A DNA stretch of 64,000 bases from positions 248,001 to 312,000 of the forward strand of contig OZ025659.1 of NCBI GenBank assembly GCA_964019335.1. Reading direction: 5' to 3'. This stretch comes from Diplonema japonicum (Eukaryota > Euglenozoa > Diplonemea > Diplonemida > Diplonemidae). The notes beneath the pieces were generated by a model. It made no database searches. It was not told the DNA's origin and saw only the letters and a list, made by a program, of their open reading frames with translations. The stretch's first letter is position 1. Each line of letters opens with the position of its first letter. Positions 20,770 to 30,645 of the stretch are shown here, piece after piece. Both the position numbers and the translations under genes were made by a program.

Positions 20770-21972
20770 TTAAAAGCATTTTGTGTGTATTATCGATGGC
20801 CCCACCTCGTTGTACTCTGCTTTTTGGATCAGCATATGCGAGAACATGCTCAGCATGCCAAGCATGGACCCCCCCATCCACGATGAGATGTGCCGGGTTT
20901 GGTGCGACTTCACAGCGTCTTCCTTTATAATCTCCTGCGTGTTTTCGGTGGGGTGAGCTTCGCGGTAGAGAGTGTAGATGTCACGGAAAAGACGGTCACA
21001 GGTACCGGGGAGGAGAGTGGTGCCCCCTGCGGTTACGATATTGTTCAAAAGGGTGTGTTGGATGGAAGCCTCGCATTGTGTGATGGAGTCATAGAGAAGG
21101 GATGAAATGCCTGTCGTGACCGAAGAAGGGATCATCTCCTCGGTTTCCGTAAGGACGTTGAATTTCTTGGAGTTCCCATTGATGATCCCGAAGTCGAAGA
21201 GGCACTCTGCACACTGGTGCCGTTCCTCATCTAAATGAAGATCTGCCCCGTCTGGCAGCACGTAAGACCCACCATCACCTTCGCCCATAACATAGCCCCC
21301 ATCTCTGACGTAACACAATGTTTCCTTAACCTCACTTGCGATATCTACCTCATCCCATGTTGTCAACCCGTACCCCCGCTTTGCGAGCAATGATATCAGA
21401 TAGTCTGTAACAGCTCGCCCAGCTACTTTAGAAGTGGAGACTTGCCGGGTCAATGTATACCCTTCGTGCACAGGAACCGCCATCGATAAATCGGAACCAG
21501 AATCGAGAACGATTCCTGTTGTCAAGCCGTATGAGTACAGAGATAACACGGAGTTCACTGCAAGGTAGAAACCCTCTGCAGCGAAGGCTTCGAAGAACAG
21601 CTCGGCCGTGTTCTCCCTTGATCTCTTCGAGGCCAGGGGTTGGATGGCCGACTCCGACACCAGAAAGTTGTGTTTATCCGGCGGGATACACAAATCGTCG
21701 AATATCGCAGAGGCCCACAGGCGCTCCATGTCCTCCCAATTCTCCACAAGGCCGTCCTTAATGGGGCTGGTCACTGATAGACTCCCTCTTTGTTCCATGC
21801 ATTGGTGCCCTACATAGCACTCCTTGTCACCGACACCTATCGTCACACCCTGGTTTCTACTCTGCCCCACCACTGTTGGGAAGATGCTTCGTGGTATGAC
21901 CTCGCCTGCAAAGCCTGCTTTTGTGCTCCAGCCTCCGCTGTCTAGAACGCACACTTGGTTTCCAAACGACAT
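20770..21972 (-). CDS. Divergent actin-like / actin-related protein
   Basis: An actin-fold protein of 400 residues (conventional actin has about 375). Visible are the phosphate-1 loop region (CVLDSGGWSTKAGFAGE), SPIKDGLVENWEDME, a phosphate-2 loop-like LDSGSDLS in place of actin's DSGDGVTH, the adenosine-site TAGGTTLLPG, and the terminal TKCF typical of actin. The departures from the DSGDG loop and an extra segment around residues 230-250 rule out conventional actin. I cannot assign an Arp class. ATG 21972 is preferred over the in-frame ATG at 21999 because a pyrimidine tract and AAAG end 7 nt before it. Only 64 nt separate this ATG from the stop of the upstream gene. Confidence 0.82.
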   Translation of the reverse strand: MSFGNQVCVLDSGGWSTKAGFAGEVIPRSIFPTVVGQSRNQGVTIGVGDKECYVGHQCMEQRGSLSVTSPIKDGLVENWEDMERLWASAIFDDLCIPPDKHNFLVSESAIQPLASKRSRENTAELFFEAFAAEGFYLAVNSVLSLYSYGLTTGIVLDSGSDLSMAVPVHEGYTLTRQVSTSKVAGRAVTDYLISLLAKRGYGLTTWDEVDIASEVKETLCYVRDGGYVMGEGDGGSYVLPDGADLHLDEERHQCAECLFDFGIINGNSKKFNVLTETEEMIPSSVTTGISSLLYDSITQCEASIQHTLLNNIVTAGGTTLLPGTCDRLFRDIYTLYREAHPTENTQEIIKEDAVKSHQTRHISSWMGGSMLGMLSMFSHMLIQKAEYNEVGPSIIHTKCF

Positions 21973-21978
21973 TTTCCC

Positions 21979-22036
21979 CTTTAAAATGGGTTGGAACATA
22001 AAACGGGGACAGGAGAAAAAAAAAAGGAGAAGGAAC
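21979..22036 (-). promoter_or_regulatory. Candidate trans-splice acceptor between two genes 64 nt apart
   Basis: Between the stop at 22037 and the ATG at 21972 the minus strand reads a T/C tract (22034-22009) and ends in AAAG at 21979. The gap is too short for a separate promoter, so the two genes are very probably on one primary transcript. Confidence 0.5.
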
Positions 22037-23257
22037 TCAGATCATCGGGACCTGTACTTCGGTGGTCGCCTGCTTCCGCCGCCCAGCGTAAGCAGGGTCC
22101 ATGGTTTTCTCGCGGCCTTGTTTCTTCGTTGGTGTTTGCCTGGCGTTTTTGATGGCGGGATTTCCGGGGCGGGAGGAGGAGTAGTGGCAGAACATCAGGG
22201 AGGTTCGATAGTCCTTCGGCCAAGAGTTGAGCCGGAAGATGTTTTGGGTCTCGTAAGAGTAGCCGGTGGGGATAGACCACCTTGCGTCGTACTTGAGGAC
22301 GACGAGGGAGCCAGGGTGCAGCACGACTTTGGTCACACGGGTTCCACCTTCAGGGTTTTCTTCATCGACGGCAACCTCGCTGTCTCCGTGAGGGTGGCAC
22401 AGGTGCAGCACTCCGGTCGAATGTAAGTTGACGATGCAAACGTAATTCCCGAAATTTTTGTTTTTGACATGTGCATTCATTCCCGTCGTTGCCTCCAACC
22501 ACTCGGAACCTCTCGCCAGATTCGGACGGCGATCGAGCTGCGGCTGCCATTCTTGAACCTCCCCGCTTCCCCATTTGCTGTTCTGCTTTTTGGGTTGCAC
22601 CGAGTCCGGCCCGAAGTACTCCCATATCTTATCGCCCAGCTTTGACACCTCCGGGGTGCTGGTGAAGTCGACAAAGTTTTTTTTCCGCGCCTCGCAGTTT
22701 TTCTTGCAGGTGTGGAAGACATTCCTCCTGCCTATGTGTGTTATGCTCGGGTGGTTGCGATCCCTCCACCCGTGCCGGAGGGAGTCCCAGTTTGGGTTGT
22801 CAGAGTCACGATGCGCATTTCGCATCAGAGTGCAGGTGTTCTTCACTCGCGACGAAGTATCGGGGTTGCGAAAGAAAGGTGCGGTTTCTGATTCCAACGA
22901 ACGTTGTTCGTCGGGAGAGAGGAAGAAGGGGTACACCCACAGGCCTTTGACACCGTCGGGGACACCCGTGTCTAGTACTTCGATGACATTGATGCTAGGA
23001 TCGTTCTTTTTGATTTGTTCGTACACCTGCGCTTCGTTGTGGTTGTGCAGCGGGGTCTCCCTTGTCATTGCGTGCCGTTGCCATGCTGCGCGGGATCCGT
23101 CCTCGCCTACAACCTGCGTCACTAGCTTCAACTTGTGCTTTTGTTTCACGCTCAACACGTGATCCACGTCCTCGTCGGCGGTTTGGTACTCCTTGGACAC
23201 ATCGAAGTTCGTGTTTGCCCACCTAATCATGTGCCGGATGGAGCATCTTTTGAGCAT
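22037..23257 (-). CDS. Unassigned protein, possible AlkB/2OG-oxygenase-like fold
   Basis: 406-residue ORF without introns. I do not recognise it with confidence. Residues about 270-380 run as beta strands with LHLCHPHGD, a VVLHPGSLVVLKYDARWSIP segment and a following hydrophobic strand. These recall the C-terminal half of AlkB-type Fe(II)/2-oxoglutarate dioxygenases, but a clear HxD...H ligand set plus final Arg cannot be placed. A Cys pair (CKKNCEARKK) lies near residue 190. There is no signal or TM segment and the C-terminus is basic. Start: ATG 23257 follows a long T/C tract ending GCGCAAG. Confidence 0.7.
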   Translation of the reverse strand: MLKRCSIRHMIRWANTNFDVSKEYQTADEDVDHVLSVKQKHKLKLVTQVVGEDGSRAAWQRHAMTRETPLHNHNEAQVYEQIKKNDPSINVIEVLDTGVPDGVKGLWVYPFFLSPDEQRSLESETAPFFRNPDTSSRVKNTCTLMRNAHRDSDNPNWDSLRHGWRDRNHPSITHIGRRNVFHTCKKNCEARKKNFVDFTSTPEVSKLGDKIWEYFGPDSVQPKKQNSKWGSGEVQEWQPQLDRRPNLARGSEWLEATTGMNAHVKNKNFGNYVCIVNLHSTGVLHLCHPHGDSEVAVDEENPEGGTRVTKVVLHPGSLVVLKYDARWSIPTGYSYETQNIFRLNSWPKDYRTSLMFCHYSSSRPGNPAIKNARQTPTKKQGREKTMDPAYAGRRKQATTEVQVPMI

Positions 23258-23515
23258 TGGTTTTGTCGCCCCTCTTTGATTCTTGCGCAAGAGAAGAATA
23301 AGAAAAAGAAGAAACGAGAAACAAGAAACTCATGAGAGCCTTTAAATACGCTACGTTTGAGAAGAGAACAAAAAGAAAACGAAACGTAATGGGAGAAGAA
23401 AAAAAGTGAAACAAATTTTTGTTGCGTTGGGGTGGTGTCAATAAAAAAGAAAAAAGAAATATGAGTTAAAGGAGGCCAGTGTTGGTGGCGCCCTGCACAA
23501 GAACTGTCTACTTGA

Positions 23516-23695
23516 TTACAGGGGGTGCACCGCCGTGTCCTTAATGCGTGCGGTGTACAGCTCAACCCCAGCCGGGTAACCAAGATTCTGCGCTCGTGCA
23601 GTTTGCTGCTTGTTCATCACCCTGAGCATCTGCTTTATGATCTTCCCCTCGCTACCGGTGATGACCGACGAAGAGGTCAACAGCGAACAACACAT
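23516..23695 (-). CDS. Small ORF, 59 aa, unknown
   Basis: An ATG directly preceded by ACATCAG opens a 59-codon frame with balanced, non-homopolymer composition: MCCSLLTSS, an amphipathic stretch EGKIIKQMLRVMNKQQ, and an ending TAVHPL before TAA. A T-rich tract lies 45-70 nt upstream on the sense strand. It lies in the gap between two genes on the same strand. It has no recognisable domain. It could also be the last exon of something whose start is unclear. Confidence 0.4.
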   Translation of the reverse strand: MCCSLLTSSSVITGSEGKIIKQMLRVMNKQQTARAQNLGYPAGVELYTARIKDTAVHPL

Positions 23696-23864
23696 CTGAT
23701 GTTTTTCTTATATTTTCATGTTATCCCCACCACAAGAAAAAAAAAGAAAAAAAAAGCGCTCGGGAACGAGCGGGGAAATAAAGAGGAATTGACTCGTAAC
23801 TACTAGCCTTTTTTTTTTTTTCTTTTTCTTTTTTTTTTTTTTTTTTTTTTTCTTCATGTCTTTC

Positions 23865-25807
23865 TCACATGATTGCGCATTTTTTTTTCTTTTTTTTTTT
23901 TGCTGGTTTTTGCCTGTTCAGCTTTTGCGGTTCCCTAAGAGAATGTTCCCATTTGAAACAGATCTCCCGCCAGCATTCTTCTGTTACACTGAAGGCGACA
24001 TGTGGGCCGCGTGACGAAGTTGTCACGGTGTGGTCCTTGGGGCTGGAATCACTCTGCTGATTGGTCTGAACCACCTGTTCCACGAACCAAGGCCAGAAAT
24101 CTCGGTCAGCGTGGAAAGATGTAGCAGCAAAGGGCGAAGCTACTGTCACTTTGTGCGGGTGCTGCTGCAGCCAGCAATGAGCAAAACGGCATAGAAACCC
24201 CTTATTGATCTGCCCGTCGTCGAAATCCTCAAACAGAGGAGGGTCCATGGCACCAGGGTAGATCAGCATCTCATGGTTAAGGTTCCTATTAAAATTATCG
24301 TCAGTCAGCAAAGAGAGATCAAACGGCACAGACGGCTGCATCAGCAAGGCGTTCGCACAATGGTCCCGAGACGATGGCTGAAACCACGTCATCGCCGGCA
24401 CTGGTGGTTTAAACATCGCATAGTTCACAGTGTGCTCCCCTTGTTCTTCTTCTTCTTCCTCAAACTGCGTATCATCAAATTCAGCGTTGGGGTACTCGGG
24501 CCTTTCCGTCGTCTCTGGAGATGGGGATGGCTGTGTGTAACATGACACTTTGCAACTTTTTCCTTTTTTCCCATACCATCGGAAACGGTTCCTGTATCCC
24601 AACCGACTTCTCCTGTGCCCAGGTGCGGCAGATGTCGTTCCAGTCCTCTTCTGTGGTCTTGATGGGTGCCATGTTGGGGAGCATCTTGCTTGTCACAGTG
24701 GTGTCCTCTAAACCAAGCTCACCTCGTGCAGCGCGCATCCGGCTCCTCTGTCCTGCCATTGTCACGAACCTGTTCCAGAACTCCTCACTGGAGTGGAAGG
24801 TGGATGCACCGTGAGGGGTCGACACCACCACCACGTGAGGGTTCGCCTTCTCCCACCCTGACACGAAGCGCCTCAAGAATTCCTGATTCACAAGAACACT
24901 CTGGTCAGTGTGTGACGCATCCACATGGTAGTGGGGTCTGTTCATGGCACCAGGGTACCTCTGCACCTCTTGCACGAAATTGTTCCAAAAGTCATGGTCT
25001 GCCGGGAATGTGAAGTGGTCACTTTCCGTCACCGCCTGCGACAGCAGTGCCTTTGCGGACGGCTCGTCAGAGGGCTCGAACCATGGCTGTGCTTGGGTGA
25101 ATAAATAAGTAACTACCAGTTTCTGCCCCTTCATACCATCAGCGGGATGAGGCGTTGCGATTGCGGGGGTGCAACCTGTGTTATAGGAGCGGGTGATGGC
25201 GGCAGGGGAGCAGGTGGCTGCGGTGGAGGTGCCGCGTTCCCAACCGACTTCTCCTGTTCCCAGGTGCGGCAGATGTCGTTCCAGTCCTCTTCTGTGGTCT
25301 TGATGGGTGCCATGTTGGGGAGCATCTTGCTTGTCACAGTGGTGTCCTCTAAACCAAGCTCACCTCGTGCAGCGCGCATCCGGCTCCTCTGTCCTGCCAT
25401 TGTCACGAACCTGTTCCAGAACTCCTCACTGGAGTGGAAGGTGGATGCACCGTGAGGGGTCGACACCACCACCACGTGAGGGTTCGCCTTCTCCCACCCT
25501 GACACGAAGCGCCTCAAGAATTCCTGATTCACACGAACACTCTGGTCAGTGTGTGACGCATCCACATCGAAGTAGGGCGGGTCCATGGCACCAGGGTACT
25601 TCTGCACCTCTTGCACGAAATTGCTCCAAAAGTCAAGGTCTGCTGGGAATAAAACATCGTTACTTTCCGTCACCGCCTGCGACAGCAGCAATGCCTTTGC
25701 GGACGGCTCGTCAGAGGGCTCGAACCATGGCTGTGTGTTTGGGTTGAATAAATAGGTTACCGGTTTCTGCCCCTTCATACCATCCGCGGGATGAACGGGG
25801 GTTGCAT
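23865..25807 (-). CDS. FW-repeat family protein A, module-duplicated, 4 exons
   Basis: Largest member of the unrecognised family: exons 25807-25781, 25730-25137, 25086-24577 and 24530-23865; 598 residues. Exon 1 is a 9-codon leader (MQPPFIPRM). Exons 2 and 3 each encode one module starting PWFEPSDEPSAKA, are nearly identical to each other, and are each preceded by an almost identical 50-nt intron beginning GTATGAAGGGGCAGAAAC, so one exon-plus-intron unit was duplicated in tandem. Exon 4 is a diverged module (TWFQPSSRDH, YPGAMDPPLF, FWPWFVEQ, CWREICFKW) after an acidic Glu-rich linker. The C-terminus is Lys-rich from an A-run. All junctions are phase 0, so modules can be added without frame loss. 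Confidence 0.82.
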
Positions 25808-26030
25808 ATTTTTAGTCAACTCTCGTTCTTCTTCTTTTTCTTCCCCGCCCCCCAACTGTGCTGTGGATTGAACTGTTAACAAGGCATTGTATATGAAGCA
25901 AGGGAAGGAAGAAGAAACCTCAGAGAGCTCCAGAAATTGTCGTTTCTTTTTTTTTTTCTCTTTTTCTTTTTTAAATAGTGGCGACTGCCATGAGGTGTTA
26001 CCCCTCACCCCCGTATCATCTCACATCTTC

Positions 26031-29000
26031 CTAGAACAGGGAATACGTCTTCCTTGCGATTTTTTTCCTCTTTTTCGCCTTTCGCATCGGCTTCTTCACT
26101 TCGACAAAACCGATCTCCTCGTTGCCGGCTTCGTTGCCGGCTTCGTCACACGGACCCCTCTCTCCATACCCTGAAATCAGAACACGCTCACAGGTACTTA
26201 GAAACACGTACTGCTCCTCAAGCAAAGGTCTGGGGAGGGAAGCTACGAGACGTGACAATGCAGACAAGAGGCTTGGAGTGAAGTCAGGAGGTGAGAGAGC
26301 CTCAAGCGCACTACATAGATGATGAAGGGAACGGACAGGATAAGGCGAGTTGATACACGTGAAGACCAGCATCGTGTTCGTCATAGAAGGGTCAATCTGG
26401 ACATTGTGTTTGGCAAGGTCTTCCCCATCACGTGTCTCCAGGAAGCTTTCTACATCGCCCGCTTCTTTGCAGACGTTCAGCATCTGCACGTATTCCCTGT
26501 CCCTGGGTGTGAACCCGTGCGTAGCTATCATGTCCATGATTTTCCTGGCGTTTGCAACGCTCTTCTCCTTCCCGCACGGCTTCAACACACATCCAATCAT
26601 CGGGAGCGAAACCTCCATGTCGTTCTTCAAGCTCTCGAACAATTCCATTGCCTTGTCATAACCAGCACACGACGACAGTAGTGCCACGCCTGCAGATGTC
26701 GGTACTTGTTCGCCTTTTTGCAACGAGTTCTTCAGGTTTTCGTACGTGTTGAGCATGACGGTGAGCGGGGTATCTGCCTTGGCCAAGCCCCACAGTAAAT
26801 TGGTGGTCATCAACGGTGTGAGCTTTCCGCCTTTTTTCACACAGTCCCGCGAGATTTTCTGAATGGCGTTGATGTCCTTTCTTAGAACGTTGACCGACAT
26901 CATGGCGGAACAGAGATCGCCGAGCTCCTCGGGGAGCATGTCATCGTGCGCCTCCATGCCTTGGTTGTACAAATCCTCTGCTTGTGAAAACCCGCCTGAA
27001 TTACCGAGAAGTGTGACGCACGTTGTAGTGGTGGCGGGGCCGTGGTGAACAGAGTACGCTTCAAGATCTGCAAGCACATTCTTGCGGTATCTGCTTGCCG
27101 CAGTTGGTTTTTTCCGCAGCTGATGTCCTGCGTTGTTGCTCGGGAGCTTGTACTTCTCACGGAGGTATTTCGCGAGAGTCTTATCGTCATCGATGCTTCC
27201 GATCGCATCGTGCGTTGTCATTACCTCTCCCGTTAAAGCAAGGTAAAGTGCACGCGTCCTCGAGTTAGCAGGAAGGCCGGCTTTCTTCATCCTGGCAAGA
27301 TGCACAGTTCCCTTGACAATCATGTTCTTCATAGTGTAGATTTCCAGCATTGAATTCCACAGATTCGTGGCGCCTTTGTGTTTGTACTCCGTGATGAATA
27401 ATGTGAACCATTTTTCGATTGTTACAATCCGTGTTGCGTTGAGAAAGGGTGTTCCATCGTTGTGCTTCAAAAGTTCTGAATATGTTCGCAGTAATATATC
27501 GCAAGCTTGGGATGTAGGAGTCACATTCGAGGCGATCATTGTATTCCATGTTTTTAAAACTTCCGGGTACAGCCCGGACAGTTCTTGGCTTTGAAGAAGA
27601 AGCCTCCATTGAGAGGGTCCGGGGGTTAGATTGAACTCTTCCAAGGATTGGAACAGCTCGTTCGATTTCAAAGGTTCGTTGCTCGTGACGCATAAACGGA
27701 GGAGCGCGTTTATCGATTTGAGGGTAATCTGAACATTGTTGTCGCTCAGCATGGCAGCAAACACCTTCATCCCTTCCTCGAAGCTTGTTGCAAACTCGAT
27801 CAAAGGTGTGTAGCTTTCTTCTGTGAAAGAAACAACACCATATCCGATAGCGAAACATTCCTGTATCCGCGACATTCTTGCCCTTTTTGCCGATTCGTCT
27901 TCGGAGGTGTCTCGGCACCATGTCACGGCGTGTAGAATAGCGTTTAGCGTCTTGACGTGCAGGCCCATGCGAAGGTCTACCATTTCCGTTATGTAAAACA
28001 AGCAAATCTCCACCGACCGCTTGCACCATACACTTAGAATCAAATTGTAAATCTCCACATCTGGTATGACCCCATCTCGGCGCATTGTGGCGTAAAGAGC
28101 AGATATTGACGATCCTCTTGAGATTCTTGAAAGCGCTTGGAATGCTTGGCGGTATGATTGCAAGCCGATGTAGCTGTCCTGCTTGATCTTCCGAACCAGT
28201 TTCATGATTTTTTTCGAGAGTTCCAGGGTGTTTGACACAGAACGGATGTGTTGAAAACGAGAGCGGATGGCAACTGCGTTGCGGCGATCGGCATCTGCTT
28301 CATCATGAGTTGGTGGTGGTCTACTTGGAAAATCCTTGTATCGAGTGAAATCTTCAGGATTGTACTGCGTCGGCAGCCTTCCAGACCCGTTTCCGAAAAC
28401 CTGTTTCAATAGGTTTTGAAGGGAAATTGTTGCATGAAACTCATTGTCGATTGTTTTTTTTTGTGTTTCTCCAAAACGAGACAATCTAACGCCTGTTGCA
28501 TCGATTGGAAACGACTCTTCGGAGTAACAACTTTCAAAAGTTTCAATCCGGCATTTCGAATCGTACTTGAACTGAAAAACCGGTCCCCATGATATTATCT
28601 TCCTTGTTTTTTCTCGTTTTGGAGTTTCCTTTTTTTCCTTGATTTTTGGAGCGGTTGTAACCGCTTCAAGGTATCTCTTCGTGATGGACGGGATGATTTG
28701 CTCTTTTTCGAGCATTTTGTAAAGTGTTGTGTGGTCTTGTTTCATAACGAATCTCTTCCCCAGTTGTGCGAGGTTGAATGGGAGGTTCTGTTCTCTGTCT
28801 CGTTGCTTCTCTCGTGCGATGCTGCGGAGTTCTTCTACCGTTCTTCGTGTTGCGGTAGCACCTTCTGCTCTTCCGTATCGGTTTACTTTTGTCCCGACCA
28901 CCACGTTGAGGGCGCTGTGTGGGTACGTGCGGAGGCACAACTCGTTCCCCAGACGAAGGACCCAGTCCCGTTGCTCCTCCGTGGTGGTCTCAATGATTGC

Positions 29001-29081
29001 AAAATCGGGATTTCCTTTCATTTTGTTTTCATGGATTTTGAGCAGTCGAGCTGCCACCTTACTTCGGTGTGATATGGTCGA

Positions 29082-29084
<3 letters not shown>
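26031..29084 (-). CDS. Pentatricopeptide-repeat (PPR-like) protein
   Basis: Single exon, 1017 residues from ATG 29084. Alpha-helical repeats of about 35 residues run through most of the protein. Examples are PDVEIYNLILSVWCK followed by a stretch ending LHVKTLNAILHAV, and later ACDILLRTYSELLKH and TPRDREYVQMLNVCKEAG, the helix-turn-helix look of PPR motifs. Such proteins usually bind RNA in mitochondria or plastids for processing, editing or translation. A cleavable targeting sequence is not obvious at this start. The open frame continues upstream to 29519 but encodes mainly Phe/Lys from homopolymers, so it is excluded. Assignment to PPR is firm at fold level only. Confidence 0.8.
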
Positions 29085-29117
<33 letters not shown>

Positions 29118-29238
29118 TTTCTCTTTTTTTTTTTTATTGAAGGGGGAAAAAAAAAGTTTAAAAAAAAAAAAGAAACCGTAGTGGGTGATTGAAAGGGGAA
29201 GGGGGAATTTTTTGGGAAGGTGCTTACGCTGGGCCGTG

Positions 29239-29272
<34 letters not shown>

Positions 29273-29873
29273 GAATGAGCTGAGGGTGGGCAGGGCTGAT
29301 TGGATTCTTAATTTCTTGTTTCCCCATTCCTTTTTTTTTTTGTCTTCTTCCTCCGGCTGTTCCGGTGCTTGAGCTCCAGACAAGCATGTGTGTCCAAAGG
29401 GGCGGGGAGAGAAGAAAAAAAAAAGAAAAATCAAAAAAAAAAAGAAAATCGTGGTTGTGTGCTTTTTTTTCCCATAGAGGAAGAAAAAAAAAATGGAAGA
29501 AAAAAAAAAAAGAAACCACTGCCTCAAGTTGTTTTTGGTCCCTCGTCCTTCCCTTCTTTCGTTTCTTTTTTTTTTTCCAGGTAGGGATATCGATGTGGTT
29601 GGAAGGGGGGGAAAAAAATGTTACAAAGAAAAAGAGGAACAGAAAAAAAAGAACACTAGGGGATACCCTTTAAAAGAAATTGGAAAAAAAAGAAAAAAAA
29701 AATCCCAAAGGAAAAAAAAAAGGAAGAAAAAAAAAAAGAACACTTACAAATGAAAAAAAAAAGAGGAAGAATACCAAACCACTACACAAGGGAGGGGAGG
29801 GGAGGGGGCGAAAAGAAAAAACAAAAAAAAAAAATGTTAATGATTTTTTTTTCCCTTTGTTCTCTTCATTCAT
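29085..29873. other. Intergenic, homopolymer-rich
   Basis: No gene seen. It has T-runs at 29085-29114 and 29241-29269, then purine-rich DNA from about 29400 to 29850 on the plus strand (a long pyrimidine tract on the minus strand, just upstream of the PPR gene in transcription order). Confidence 0.5.
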
Positions 29874-30424
29874 CTATTCAAAGAACAAACCGATCTTCTT
29901 CTGCCTAGCTTCCTCTTCGAACCAGACCTGCGATAAAAAGAAAAAAAATTTTTTTTCTTCTCCCATTTTAGAAATTATGAACACATACCGACCCAGGAGT
30001 GCCGTTTCTGGTACCGAAGGAGTGAAGGATTTGGTAAATAGCACGCTGTTGTTTTTTATTTTTTTTTTCCCCCCATCAAATCCCATGACATCCATACCTG
30101 CCTGTCTGTGTTGTACCCAAAGGACCTAACCCACTGGTATCCGTAAGATGTGAAGAAGAAGATGATGGTCCCGATCATCCCGACAGAGATGAGGATCGCA
30201 TCAAAGTGACTCTGCCACCAAATTGCGTAGTTTCCATAACTGTGGTTCCTCTTCCTGTATTCCATCTGCTCCCTCTGCGAGAGCATGAGCCACATTCCTG
30301 TGAACCTCCAGTTCTCTCTCAACACCGTCCTAGTCACATCCCTGGGGAAGTGGAAGTACGGGTTCGCGGCGAGAGCCGTCTGCGTCGCCTTGATCAAGGC
30401 AGGCTTCGTGGCCCTGAGTGCCAT
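29874..30424 (-). CDS. Small single-TM protein, 3 exons, unknown (possibly mitochondrial)
   Basis: Exons 30424-30098, 30045-29989 and 29927-29874 (introns 52 and 61 nt) encode 145 residues. The N-terminus is basic and Ala-rich without acids (MALRATKPALIKATQTALAA), like a mitochondrial presequence. Aromatic-rich WRFTGMWLMLSQRE follows, with one TM segment around residues 76-93 (AILISVGMIGTIIFFFTSYG) and a charged C-terminus. Size and plan resemble an accessory subunit of an inner-membrane respiratory complex, but I recognise no family. The next gene downstream in the array is a PPR protein, which may be coincidence. Confidence 0.7.
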
Positions 30425-30645
30425 ATATTTTTTTTTTTTCCTCTCTTTTTCTCACCCTTTTTTTTTTTCGAAAAAGAAAACGAGAATAATAAAAAAAAAA
30501 CAAAAAACTATCTACTAAGAAGATGACAACATTAGTGTGGAGTAGAGGAGAGGGGGGGGGGGGGGGGGGGAGTGTGTTCTAAATACATCTATCATTTTTT
30601 TTTCTTTTAACATGACACATTTTTTTTTTTTTTTTTTTTTTTGCT

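Noticed and set aside
29085-29519. Upstream 145-codon extension of the PPR reading frame
   Set aside because: It encodes almost only Phe, Lys and Ser from homopolymer runs, so it is treated as 5' UTR/intergenic.
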